Source: Beroe forskalii | Taxonomy: Eukaryota; Ctenophora; Nuda; Beroida; Beroidae | Direction: 5' to 3' | DNA length: 64,000 nucleotides | NCBI GenBank assembly: GCA_011033025.1 | Contig: WFMF01000376.1 | Location: 1-64,000 of the forward strand | Shown here: positions 23,487 to 34,149 of the stretch, in pieces | Numbering within the stretch: position 1 is the first letter of the stretch | Layout of the letters: each line of letters begins with the position of its first letter | Made by a program: the position numbers and the translations under genes | Notes under the pieces: generated by a model | Database searches by the model: none | Told to the model about the DNA's origin: nothing | Seen by the model: only the letters and a program-made list of their open reading frames with translations

Positions 23487-24500
23487 TTACTGGCTTGACC
23501 AATCCAATACAGAGTTGTTGTTAGTTGCAGTGTAGCTAGTTACAGGAGGATGGTCAGGGAAAGTCTTGAGGAAGTTACCAAGGCGTACTTTGAATGCATC
23601 CAAGTCGTCAGATACTGTGTTTACATCCTTGGGCAGTAGATTCAATAACTTTGCTCCCGCCACAGCAAAAGATGCATCATACAGCGTTTTAGCAGATGAT
23701 TTTGCTCTCCCATGTAGCTTAGGTAGTTTTGCTTTCCAGCCTAGTCTTTCGTTGTAGCTGAACTCCATATTGATGTCATTGGGTACTTTGTTGTTAAGGA
23801 GTTTCCACACGTGTATGGTGATGAATCTCTCACGTCTTCTTTGAAGTTATTGTAATCCAAGGACTTGTAACCGTGCCCAGTAACTCATGTCCTTCAGGCC
23901 ACAGATGTGCCTTGTGAAGAAGCGTTGTACATCCTCTATAGCTTTGGTGTCCCCCAGCTTGTGGGGGTGCCACAAGGGCTGCAGTATTCCAGCTTGCATC
24001 GAATGAGATTTCCACAGTGTTAGCATCACCGGTGTACTTCGGTCTCTAAATACTCCAAGAGCCCATCCCGCCAGTTTTCTAGCTCCAGCAACCATCGAGT
24101 TTATGTGGGTGGACCAATGATAGTTGGAAGACAGTAAAACTCCCAAGTCCTTCACAACATCCTTGGAATCAAGGCTAAAACCCGCTGGAGTGTTGTAGTT
24201 GAACGTGCTAAATGGTAGTTCGTCCAGCCAATTGGGTCTCCCTGCTCTGTAACACAGGACTCGAACTTACCCTCGTGCAAGACCATATTGTTTTGTATCG
24301 ACCAGTCCACAACCTTGTTGAGATCGCTTTGTAGGAGGGTCATTTCAGCCTCCCGGGTGATCGGTGCTGTGAGTCTAGTATCGTCAGCAAAACTTGCAGA
24401 GGATGCAAAGTCCACGACTTCTTCAAGGTTGGTTGAATTGGCAGTAATAGAATTTGATGTTCCTGGCGAGTTTTCCCTGATACACATTACTTTTGTGACG
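23487..24500 (-). pseudogene. Second LINE reverse transcriptase relic, frameshifted
   Basis: Minus strand. SFADDTRLTAPI (RT centre) and LNKVVDWSIQNNMVLHEGKFE lie at about 24,440-24,230. After a frame change, KDLGVLLSSNYHWSTHI and RFFTRHICGLKDMSYWARL lie at 24,155-23,850. After another, a C-terminal piece at 23,810-23,487 (RLGWKAKLPKLHGRAKSSAK, FAVAGAKLLNLLPKDV) resembles the end of CR1-like polymerases. At least two frameshifts make it dead. It is not the same family as the element at 15,814-19,862. Confidence 0.75.
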
Positions 24501-24607
24501 CGGAACTTTCTAAGTTAATCTGAAATTTTTAAATTTTTAGCCCAAGGTCATGATTCCGCGGAAGTGGATACAAAATGGATACAATGGGACAAATTTGGGA
24601 CAAATCT

Positions 24608-25037
24608 GGGGCAAATGACCACATTGCAAAATCGCCGACTCGGCGCCGATGGAAAATCAACCATTTTCCATCGGCGGTTGTCGGCGCTGATCGCGCCGAC
24701 CAGCCACCGATCGGCGCTGGCGGCGCCGATCTGCCCCCGATCGGCGAGATCAGCGCCGACAACGGACAACCGCCGATGGAAAATGGTTGATTTTTCCATC
24801 GGCGCAGATTAACACTGATCGACGCCGATGGGAAAATCATGGGGAAATCTGGAATAAAACACACCAGACAGCTTCCTTTATACAGGTTTTTTATCGGCGC
24901 TGATCGGCGGAGATCGGGGGCAGATCGGCACCGATCAGCGCCGACGACCGCCGATGGAAAATAGATGATTTTCCATCGGCGCTGATCGGCGCCGGACGGG
25001 CGCCGAGTCGGCGATTTTGCAATGTGTTCATTTGACA
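24608..25037. mobile_element. Short foldback with GATCGGCGCCGATGGAAAA palindromes
   Basis: The ends are inverted: ATTGCAAAATCGCCGACTCG near 24,622 and its complement near 25,020. The interior is a chain of self-complementary GGCGCCGATC, CGCCGATGGAAAA and TTTTCCATCGGCG words. Overlapping frames on both strands are palindrome shadows. Confidence 0.7.
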
Positions 25038-25129
25038 AATCTGGAACATCGATTTTCTGGCAATATTTAAGTTTTATTCTGACTTTCAAGTTTCAACGGT
25101 TCCAAATGGTTTGTAGGATAATTCCAAAG

Positions 25130-26345
25130 TATGTCCTTCGAATTTTGAGCCAGAATGACGAAAAAGGCCCGAATTTCAAATTGCTCCAATCGGTCTAGAA
25201 ACGCTTCAAATCGATTTATTAACCGTCTGAGAGGCACTTTACAAAGTTTTACGGCCAGAAATTGTCTCTAAGTGTCCCAAAAACACTGTATCCGCTTCAC
25301 TTTTCAAAAGTCAAAAGTGGATACAGATGGGACACATCTAGGACATCGGTTTTCTGGCCATATTGGGACCCAAAATGGCCTTTCCTGCTCAAAATTCGAT
25401 GAAAATACTTTGGAATAATCCTACAAATCATTTGGATCCATTGGAAGTCAGAATACAACGTAAATGTAGCCAGAAAACCGATTTCCCAGATTTTTCGGTA
25501 AAAGTGTCACAAGAGTTGTGATTTTTGTCCAATGGATCCATTGGATCCATCATGTCCAATGGACGTCCATTGGACATCCAATGGACATCCATTGAACATA
25601 ATGTCCATCGGTAAAAATTTCCAATGGTGTTCAATGGATCCATTGGATCCATTTTTGATGTCCAATGGACATGTTCAATGGATCCAATGGATGTTCAATG
25701 GATCCATCTGAGTGGATCCAATGGACACAATCACCAAACATGGTTTGGTAGATGGACATCAGACTGGTATTTTTGTTCATTGGATCCATTGTGTCCATTG
25801 GATCCGATGGATCCATTGTGTCCATTGAACACCATTGGACATGTCCATTGGATCCATTGCACATTGTGTCCATTGGACACAATGGATCCATTGGACACAA
25901 TGCATCCAATGCACACAATATACAATGGATACAATGGATTGAACATGTCCATTGAACATCAAAAATGGATCCAAGAGATCGATCCATTGGATCCATTGAA
26001 CACCATTGGACATTTTTACTGATGGACATCATGTTCAATGGATGTCCATTGGATGTCCAATGGACGTCCATTGGACATGATGGATCCAATGGATCCATTG
26101 GACAAAAATCACAACTCTTGTGACACTTTTACCGATTTTTCCCACCTGTATAGTGAAGTTCATAATTCATATACAGCGTTTTTGGGACCCGTAGAGACAA
26201 TTTCTGTTCGTGTGACTTTGTAAAATACTTCTCAGAATGGCTATAAATCTATTCGAAGTGTTTCCGCTTTTCAGACTGATTGAAACAGTTTGAAATTTGG
26301 GCCGGGCCTTCTTGGCCAAATTGGATTCGAAGTGGCTCCAGACTT
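25130..26345. mobile_element. Foldback element enclosing CCATTGGAT core, copy 2
   Basis: The outer arms (about 25,130-25,300 and 26,150-26,345) are diverged inverted repeats sharing GGCCCGAATTTCAAA/TTTGAAATTTGGGCC and CAGAAATTGTCTCTA. The inner unit 25,500-26,132 starts GTAAAAGTGTCACAAGAGTT, ends with the complement, and is filled with CCATTGGA/GGATCC palindromes as at 2,474-3,032. All overlapping frames (NGHNGS, IHWIHW types) are repeat translations. Confidence 0.75.
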
Positions 26346-26349
26346 TTCG

Positions 26350-29300
26350 GACACATTAGGAATTGATCCTTAAGACATAAATCCGGTAAAAACATGTAGC
26401 TGGTATACTTATAAATTTCATTAACTCAAGAAGGTTTTTGGCTGAACTGGTTGATATATTGGGACAAAACGACGGCGCGCGCATAAATCGCATTTTTGCC
26501 GCGCCGCGCATTGTCCCAAATCTGTTTCCACTTCGCGGAATTATCATCTGCTTGCGTGTACCGCGCGGAGCAATATCAGTATGCACTTTGCTTTAATAAG
26601 CATTTACCGTAGCATAAAATATCAGATCATACAGTAGGGTTCTATATTATGTTTTCATCGTTTTGCTTTTTTAGCCTTTTTAAGTGCTATATTTCCATTT
26701 TAAGTGATCACTGTCCAAAACAATTCAATAATTCCACCTTGAGTGTTCATAATATCATGAGACTAATCATTGCCCTGAGCTTCTAAAATTTGCCTATGAA
26801 TAAGCGAGTTAGGGCTAAAAACGTGGGTATCCAAATTTCTCATGTTTTGATACGAAAAATGCTACAACTTCTACAATTTTCTGAATTACTCTGTGATTTG
26901 ATTTGTGTTAGCTTTATCACAAAAATAGTTACTTGTTATGACTATTGGCTTATTCTATTCCTAATATGACCCATTCCCAGGATTGAGTTGAAGAGGCTCC
27001 GTGTCTTACAGACATAGGAAAGATCACATTGCTTCCTTTGTTACTGATGGGCGTCTGTTCTTTGTACTTCCAGTACAAGACTAGCAGGAAAGACCAGCAG
27101 ATGGTCGACTCTCTCTCTCTCTCTTGAAGCCGTGATGGGGACTACACGAATATTGGCGAGGTTAATTGTCTGTTCGATACCGTGTTCATCCCTCATCGAC
27201 CTACCACATCCGACATCACTCATTGCACTCGTTATCCTCATTCCTCACTCTCTATATGTGTATAGACTGTGTATATACTCTAATCTACAATCCTGTTCTC
27301 ATCAGCCATAATTCATAACAAACAATTGTCTGCAGTGTCGCGTCCCATTTTTAATTTTTTTTCATCCCTAGTCGCCTTTTTATTTAACAAAAAGGCATTA
27401 AGAAGGGTTGCTAGTGAACAAGTTTAAAAAGTGCCCGGAAAATTTGTACATACTACCTATACCAATCAGAGGCACTATTTGGTAATTGGTTGCACGTGCG
27501 CGCGCATATCCGCCCGTCCATGCCCTTTTTCATGATTCATGATTCAACTTTCAGGCTTACGTTTACTCGACATAACAATAATAAGTGCCACCGGCCGCTT
27601 TAACGGCGGCTATCAGAACATCAGCCATTAAATCCTGCGGCTATCAGAACATAAGGCCGTGGAGTGAACTTAATTGTTATTTACTTACAAACTCATTTAG
27701 TCATTTTAAACAGCAAAATTAGGCAACAGCTATTCCAGGAAATAATAATCTAATTGCTGCGACATGAAAGCAATCGAGCAAATTCGACAGAGTTATGGGG
27801 CTAGCTACTGAATCGTCAAAGTTCCGTTCGAAGAAACATGTCGAACCAATTCCAATGAAAATTATGAATCATTGAATCATAAAGACTGATCATCTCGGAG
27901 TAAAAACCATCAATCAAAGAAGCAGTATATTCATAAGTAGGCAGACGTGTACGCAGGATTCAACAAACTGCAAACGTAACAAAACTCACATGAAGTCATG
28001 AAATGAAATTGAAATAAAAGCCACGCGCGATCAGATCATTACATTTACAACGATCATGTCGGCGTTCGTGAACTGATGATCACATGTTGACATGTGTAAC
28101 ACCTCAAAATTATGCGTATGCGGTACAAGGGGCTTAAATAAGGCATAAGCTGTTAGTGTTATCTTATTAGACTTCGTGATTTCTTTCAGAGAAAACGGGG
28201 GAGGGAAATTTAGCGCTGGCATACGGAACCAACGGATAACAAGAATGGTGCCGGCAGGCGCAATCCTATTTCTTGTTTGTGTACCAGTGTTCATTGCATC
28301 ATGAGCTAAGTCAAACTAAAATAAAGATAGTTATTTTACTTTCAATGGTGTTTGAACGCACCTATTTGCGCTTAAAATCAATGTATTCGGGCTTCAATAA
28401 TGAAAATGATAAGTTGAAACGGGGACACAGCACCGCCTATCCTGCATTTTGAACGCTTTTTGAGATGTGACCACCCACCCTGTATTTTGGTGCCTGGGTG
28501 CTAAGAGATTTTTACAATAAAAACTATTACACCCACTCAAAAATACACTTACAGTACGCAGGTAATACACACCCAATCCATCACGATCTCTGTTAACAAT
28601 TTCTCAGTTCCTTTTTGGAAACTGAATTTATCTCGCAAAATACAAGTTTTTTAATCTGAATTTTAATAAAATCAAGACTGAGACACAATATGATTCAATT
28701 TATTTCCAATAGCTGAAAGAAAATAAGAGAAATGTTAATTATATTCAAACAAAGTACTAAAATATCTGACATCCGTTATAAAAGCATACAATTAAGATAA
28801 TATAATAGTCTCACGACAGGTTTAGAGCGATTTAAAGGGTAATACTATTTGCATAGAGTCGTGTTACTACACGAATTTTATAGCATGTGTTTGTTATGAC
28901 CTGCACTGTAATCTAATACCCATTTAAATGCAAAACTATGCATCCATTTGATATGCGTTATAAAAATGCGCATATGTCCGAGGTTTTTTTGAGCAAACTT
29001 GATGAGACTTTCAGGATATTTAACGCTTGATGAAAACAACATCTCAGTGAAGTTTAGATTCATTTTTGAGCTCTAGAAGCGGAGTAATAACCGAAAAGCC
29101 AGTTTTTAAGTGATAACTTTAAAAGCTCGAAAATAAAAGTATTTCTCGTTCCGTTCGACTACTAATATAGTACTTTAGACGCTCAAACTCACTGCAGAAA
29201 TGATTTAAAGTGCTTGGCTTCGCCTCCCACTCTAAATCATTTAAGTGTCTCCAGCTGCGCTGTCGACATTTAATCATATAAAGCCCTGCTGCTGCAGGGC

Positions 29301-29390
29301 TTTATGTTTTTGGCAGTTCGTCTTACGCCTCTAAAGTACATATAACTCACATCTTCATTGATACCTCAAACCATCTAAAACTAAATAAAT
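26350..29390. other. Intergenic DNA without a recognised gene
   Basis: Mixed AT-rich sequence. It holds a (CT)n run at 27,112-27,126, a two-hairpin repeat (27,365-28,275), and a perfect short palindrome AAAGCCCTGC/GCAGGGCTTT at 29,280-29,305. No frame shows family motifs. Confidence 0.45.
27365..28275 (+). repeat. Dispersed two-hairpin repeat, copy 2 (with internal insert)
   Basis: 5' module GCCTTTTTATTTAACAAAAAGGC at about 27,373, followed by GGGTTGCTAGT and AGTGCCCGG. The 3' module GGGGGAGGGAAATTTAGCGC at about 28,197 is followed by GTGCCGGCAGGCGCAA. About 750 bp separates the modules, against about 70 in copy 4, so something is probably inserted between them. Confidence 0.5.
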
Positions 29391-29393
29391 CAT

Positions 29394-29399
29394 TTTATT
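29394..29399 (-). promoter_or_regulatory. Polyadenylation signal of the mucin-like gene
   Basis: AATAAA on the minus strand, immediately after the stop codon at 29401-29403. The 3' UTR would be very short. Confidence 0.45.
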
Positions 29400-29400
29400 T

Positions 29401-29537
29401 TTATAAGTGTAAAATTAGGACTGGCAGAGAGAGTATAATTAGACTAAGCTTAGAGCAGTCAGCGGAAGCAGTTGTGGTTGAATTACCAGCTACTGTAGTT
29501 GAATTACCAGCTGCTGTGGTACTGTTTTCCGTATTAC
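29401..29537 (-). CDS. C-terminal exon with GPI-type hydrophobic tail
   Basis: 44 residues and a TAA. It begins after TTTTAACAG. The first bases (GTAATACGGAA) duplicate the sequence at the exon 2 donor, so the splice boundary is short-repeat ambiguous, but phase fixes it. Confidence 0.7.
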
Positions 29538-32500
29538 CTGTTAAAATTAGACTATTTCAGTTTTCAATTCACAACAGAAAAAAAATTATACTGAAGAAAA
29601 GAAAAGTAATTTAGGTCGTAAAATCGCCCCGGAACCCATGCCCTTGAATAAGAACTGTACAAAATATTTCAGTTTTATGGCATGCATTCAAAAAGCGTTC
29701 CGTATTACCTGCAGCCTGTGTTGTGACGCTTGTAGTTGAATCAGCCTGAGTTGTGACGATTGTAGTTGAATCATCTGAAGTAGCTGTTGAATCACTCGTT
29801 GAGCCAGCAGTAGGAGAGTCTGTACTGGCGGTTGTAGATGATTCTGTAGTCGTAGAAGCACCAGTTGTAGAGCCTGCTGCTGGTGAAGAAGTCGATGAGT
29901 CAGAAGCTGTTGAGGAACCAGCTGCAGCCGAACTAGATCCTGCGGCGGTTCCTGTTGCAGTAGTTCCTGCAGGAGTTGTTCCTGTTGCGGTAGTTCCTGC
30001 AGCGGTTCCTGTTGCAGTAGTTCCTGCAGGGGTGGTTCCTGTAGCGGTAGTTCCTGCAGGGGTGGTTCCTGTAACGGTAGTCACTGCAGGGGTTCCTGTA
30101 GCGGTAGTAGCAGGGGTTGTTCCTGTGGTCCAAGTTGCACTGCTCGAAGTTCCTGTGCTCGAAGTTCCTGAAACGGCGGTCTTATGTTGTTGTCGTTTTT
30201 TCCAAACCAAATTGGAATTATTTGGTGGGGAAGCAGTGGACGTCATTTGAGGACATCTAATTCTATGTGAATGGCCGGCGCTATGATACTGATAGACGAG
30301 TTCCAGGTAGGCTTCTCTACTTATCTGCAACGCACCAGCCTTCACAAACTATAGTTATGTGCATTGCTCAATTCGGCCGGGAGGTCTGAGGTCGATTTTT
30401 GGGTTTTTGCTCTTTCTTTTTAAAGGAGAACGCCAGCTGCCAGTAGGTTTTTTACCATTGGCATTGAAAGCAGGGAAATTTCGAAACCACTGAATCGATT
30501 CCGAACCCACCGGATTTGGCTACGAAACGACCTGAACCAGATATCGACTGGGATCCCGGTAGGGATTTGTTGATTTTGTTCCGGTCCCGGTACCGGCCGG
30601 GATGACTTGTTTTGCCGGGATTTTAGCCGGGTTTTTCGTTGTATTACAAGTGAAAATTTGAAGGAAAAACATCATCATTTTGTGAAATATGATTTATTAA
30701 TATTTGAATTGAGCAAAATGAAAGAGCATTCTATCTAATTTGTGTTATGATGTTTTCGGAGTAGAAATTGGCTTTTTTGAGATCCATTGGTGGAAAAACA
30801 TTGTTATATATAATGGGTATAGGAAAGACACTGACAGTGTCAGGCTGAGGTAGTTAAGCGACGCCAAGAAAGTGAATCAGTGTCAAAGTAGTAGTATGTA
30901 ATATTGAAGCGGTGTCAACGTACTAAAAACAAAAGGGCGTCATCGTGCTACTACTGAACTATTTAAGTGATGTCATAGATGTAAGACGGTGTCAAGACTC
31001 CAATAAACTAAGGCGGCGTGATGGTAGTGAAAAGGGGCCAAGGTAGTTGGCATGGTATTTTAGCGGTGCCAGGTAGTAAGGTGACGTCAAAGATGTGAGA
31101 CGGTGTAAAGGTAGTAAGACAGTGCCAGGTTGAGGTAGTAAAGTGACGCCAAGAAAGTGAATCAGTGTCAAAGTAGTAGAGTAATACTAATGGTTTGTAG
31201 TAAAACATCAAAATGGTGCCAGCGTAGTGAAACGGTGTCAGCGTAGTGAAATGGTGTCAGCGTAGTGAAATGGTGTCAGCGTAGTGAAATGGTGTCAGCG
31301 TAGTGAAATGGTGTCAGCGTAGTTAAATGGTTTGAAAGACGTATATCTTAAGACGGTGTCAAGGAAGTAAGACGGTTTCAAGGAAGTAAGGTTGTGATGA
31401 TAGTGAAGAGGTACCACGGTAGTAAGGCAGTGTCACGATAGTTAGCTTAAAAAGGTAAAGGTAGTAAAGTAGTATTTAGGTGGCATCAGGGAAGTAAACT
31501 TAAAGCGGTGTCAAATAAGTGAGTCAGTGTCAAGATAATAAGGCGGTGTCAGGAAGCAAAGCGACGTCAGGGAGTAAAGCACTGTCCAATTAGTATTATG
31601 TACTGAAACGGTGTCAAAGAAGTGGATCCAATGTAGTATTAGGTGATTTCAAGGCGGCACCACGGTAGTTAAGCGATACCAGTAGCCAAGGAAGTGAAGT
31701 GATGTGAAGGTACCTAGTAGTATTTATTTGCTGTCAATGAAGTAGAAATAAAATGGTGTGAAGGTAATCAGGCGGTGAATTTGAAACGGTAGGAAGTTAG
31801 CACTAGTAAGGTATTGATGAAAGCGGTCCCAAGCTATAAGAGCAGTGACAAGGTGGTAAAATAGTAAAGCAGTATCAACGTTGTAAAGCCCTGCCAAGGT
31901 GGTAAAACGGTGTCAAGGTCAAGGTGGTAAAGCAGTGCCAAGGTGATGAAGCGGTGTCAAGGAAGTAAAGCGGTGTAAAGGTAGTGAAGCAGCGCCAAGG
32001 TGGTAAAATGGTCTCACCGGTGGTGTAAAGTAGAGCAATATCAAGGTGGTAAAGCGGTGTCAAGTCGATAAATCGGTGGCAAGGTGGTAAAGCAATGTTA
32101 AGATTGTAAAGCGATACCAAGGTGGTTAAGCGGTGTCAAGAAAGTAAAGCAATATAACGTGGTAAAGCAGTGTCAATGCAGTGAAGCAATGTCATGGTGG
32201 TAAAACGGTGTCAATGTGCAGTAAAGCGGTGTCAAGGTGGTAAAGCAGTGTTAACATTGTGAAGCAATGTCAAGGTGGTAAAGCGCTTTCAAAGTAATAA
32301 AGCAGTCACGGTGATAAAGCGGTGACAACTTGGCACCGCTTTATCACCGTGACAAGGTGGTAAAGCAATGTCAAGGTAGTAAAGCGGTGTCGAGGTGATA
32401 AAACAACGTCAAGGTGATAAAGCAATGTCAATGTAGTAACTATAAAGAGGTGTCGAGGTGATGCAAAAATGTCAAGGTGATAAAGCGGTATCAAGGTGGT

Positions 32501-33002
32501 AAAGCGGTGTCAACGTAGTAAAGTAAAGCAATGTTAAGGTGGTAAAGCGTAGTCGAGGTGATAAAATAATGTCTAGGTGATAAAGCGGTGTCAAGGTGGT
32601 AAAGCGGTGTCAACGTCGTACTTGTAGTTGTAGTGAAGCAATGTCAAGGTGGTAGGTAAAGTGGTGCCAAGGTGGTAAGGCGGTATCAAGGAAGTAAAGC
32701 GGCGTCAAGGTAGTTATGCAATGTTAAGGTGTTAAGAAAATTATTGAAATCCCGGTTAGAATCCCGTTATCCCGACCAGGATGACCCTGATCTCGGGTTC
32801 GGCCGGATTTGTGAAGTCATCCCGGTCCCGGCCGGGACGCAAAAGGTCATCCCAGTGGATCACTGTTTTCTTTTGCCATGAATATAATTGTCAACTTATG
32901 GCAAACGACGACAGATGACAAAATTGCTATTGCTAAGTGAGAGAAATTTCACTTACCGTAGGAAAGAAGTCCCAAGAAGACAACCACATTCAGTAGCTTC
33001 AT
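29401..33002 (-). CDS. Secreted, probably GPI-anchored, Thr/Ser-rich mucin-like protein (three exons)
   Basis: Exons on the minus strand: 33002-32957 (15 codons plus 1 base), 30167-29709 and 29537-29401. Every junction is phase 1 with GTAAGT/TTTCAG and GTAATA/TTAACAG sites, which supports the model. Exon 1 encodes a signal peptide (MKLLNVVVFLGLLSYG). Exon 2 is about 152 residues of TTATGTPAGTT-type low complexity followed by SSAAAGSSTASDSSTSS, ideal for O-glycosylation. Exon 3 has three N-x-S/T sequons (ENST, GNST twice), then SADCSKLSLIILSLPVLILHL and a stop: a small-residue omega site plus hydrophobic tail, as in GPI signals. Predicted 213 aa, at the cell surface. AATAAA follows the stop directly. 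No named orthologue is recognised. Without splicing, exon 2 would run on to a stop at 29,611. Confidence 0.72.
29709..30167 (-). CDS. Mucin-domain exon
   Basis: 459 bp with repeated GTTATGT/GTTPA units. Acceptor CCGTTTCAG precedes 30167 and donor GTAATA follows 29709. The plus-strand Val/Pro-rich frame across it is an antisense shadow. Confidence 0.7.
30375..30470 (+). mobile_element. Solo end of the TTAA-type element
   Basis: GGTCTGAGGTCGATTTTTGG and GAACGCCAGCTGCCAGTAGG match the left end of the element at 16,887. Truncated on the inner side. Confidence 0.6.
30550..32866. mobile_element. Element with CCGG-rich inverted ends and minisatellite core, in mucin-gene intron 1
   Basis: Left end near 30,550 has ACTGGGATCCCGG, CCGGTCCCGGTACCGGCCGG and GATGACTT. 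Right end near 32,866 reads inward CCACTGGGATGACC, CCCGGCCGGGACCGGGATG. The arms are short and diverged. The interior 30,830-32,735 is the minisatellite listed next. No coding capacity. Confidence 0.55.
30830..32735 (+). repeat. Degenerate minisatellite (GGTGGTAAAGCGGTGTCAA)
   Basis: About 19-bp units, variable in length. The best blocks are 31,210-31,330 (GCGTAGTGAAATGGTGTCA) and 31,900-32,720. It lies within intron 1 of the mucin-like gene. Minus-strand frames here are repeat shadows. Confidence 0.8.
32957..33002 (-). CDS. Signal-peptide exon of the mucin-like gene
   Basis: ATG at 33002, hydrophobic core VVVFLGLL, donor GTAAGT at 32956. It ends in phase 1, matching the acceptor at 30168. 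Confidence 0.7.
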
Positions 33003-33054
33003 AACTCCCTGAACTTCTTCGCTCAGTTAGTTAAGAAATTTTAAAATTCAACGT

Positions 33055-33064
33055 GATATTTATC
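33055..33064 (-). promoter_or_regulatory. Possible TATA box of the mucin-like gene
   Basis: GATAAATATC on the minus strand, about 53-62 bases before the ATG, which would give a 5' UTR of some 25-30 bases. Weak evidence from one motif. Confidence 0.3.
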
Positions 33065-33574
33065 AAAAGTGCCCTGAAAAGACGAACAACATTCTAAATC
33101 TAATATTAGTGGGGTTCTTAGTGCATAAAACTGATAAAATACTTCAGTCGAGAAACAGTTCGGATGAGGATGCCAAAATAGTCATCGCAGGATGTCTACT
33201 TTCGAAATTCAAATAGTACAGGTCAGTAAGCCCAAATTCGATGTAATCGGGGTCTAACTCTAATTTGGCTTAATTGGGGTAATATCAAAATGGGACATAG
33301 TTTGGGGTCTTAAATCAATAAATATAATGCCAAGGGTTTTAAAACGGTTTTTTGGGGTTTATGAGGGTTATAAGGAACTTTGACCCCAGGAAGTAACTCT
33401 TATTGGTCCTTATTAAAGTTAAAGTTAATGGGGCAGGGGGTATTGGGGGTGGAAATGACAAATATTTAGTTTTTGGCTGGACAAGATTTAAAGGAGCATG
33501 CTAGTTACCATATGCCCTACATACTTACATAGTAGTAATACCTACTCACCTTACCCATGCGCTTAGTACAGTAT

Positions 33575-33716
33575 GGGGGTGTCAAAGATCGGTTTTGGGG
33601 TTGTTTGGTGTTTCCTATAGAGGAGAACGCCTGCTACCAGCACGTTTTTATCCCTTGTAAAATATTGTCCCGAAGTTATGAATTTTTCAAATCGCGATTT
33701 CGCCTGTATAGTGTAT
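33575..33716 (+). mobile_element. Second solo end of the TTAA-type element
   Basis: GGGGGTGTCAAAGATCGGTT, GAGAACGCCTGCTACCAGCA and AATTTTTCAAATCGCGATTT follow the left inverted repeat of 16,887-17,215 in order, diverged. Confidence 0.55.
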
Positions 33717-33730
33717 CCCTCCCTCTGAGG

Positions 33731-33915
33731 GGGAACGGACATTTCATCTCACGACATTTCATCTCAGGACACTTCATCTTTCTATCCTGACCCTAACCCA
33801 AACCCTAACCCTGACCCAAACCCTAACCCAGACCCTTACCTTTGCATAGAGCTGACTTATTGCGAGATAAAGTGTCCTGAGATGAAGTGTCGTGAGATGA
33901 AATGTCCGTTCTCCC
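33731..33915. mobile_element. Foldback MITE with telomere-like CCCTAA core
   Basis: Inverted ends GGGAACGGACATTTCATCTC and complement at 33,893-33,915, continuing as GACATTTCATCTCAGGACAC / GTGTCCTGAGATGAAGTGTC. The 70-bp centre is CCCTAACCCAAACCCTAACC-like, close to the animal telomere repeat TTAGGG. A decayed relative lies at 39,998-40,125. Confidence 0.7.
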
Positions 33916-34043
33916 AATGAATTCACGACTCTCCTTATGAATATCTAACGACTTCCTACTTTGCTTGTCCAAGTATCATGAGAGCATGAGAAATATAGTA
34001 CCAACCAGAGCATTGTTTTTAGCTGATTAGATTTCTGATGATT

Positions 34044-34125
34044 ATAGTCTCTGCGACAATAAAAATCAGCTTCTTTCATTTTGTTGTCAGCTTCTTTTAG
34101 TTTGTCGCAGAGACTATGGTCATTA
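34044..34125. repeat. Short inverted repeat around GCTTCTTT motifs
   Basis: TATAGTCTCTGCGACAATAAAA and its complement TTTTAGTTTGTCGCAGAGACTA flank a 35-bp centre. It could form a hairpin. No other support. Confidence 0.5.
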
Positions 34126-34149
34126 ATCAGTATCAGTATGCGACTAATA

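Noticed and set aside
24529-25089. 186-codon frame rich in RRSAPI/GADR
   Set aside because: Lies across the GGCGCCGATC foldback; both strands open for compositional reasons.
25624-26098. 132- and 155-codon frames rich in Met-Asp-Pro or Asn-Gly
   Set aside because: Translations of CCATTGGA palindromes, open on both strands.
29753-30250. 165-codon Val/Pro-rich plus-strand frame
   Set aside because: Exact antisense of the mucin exon; the GC pattern of the repeat keeps it open. The minus strand has signal peptide, splice phases and polyadenylation signal.
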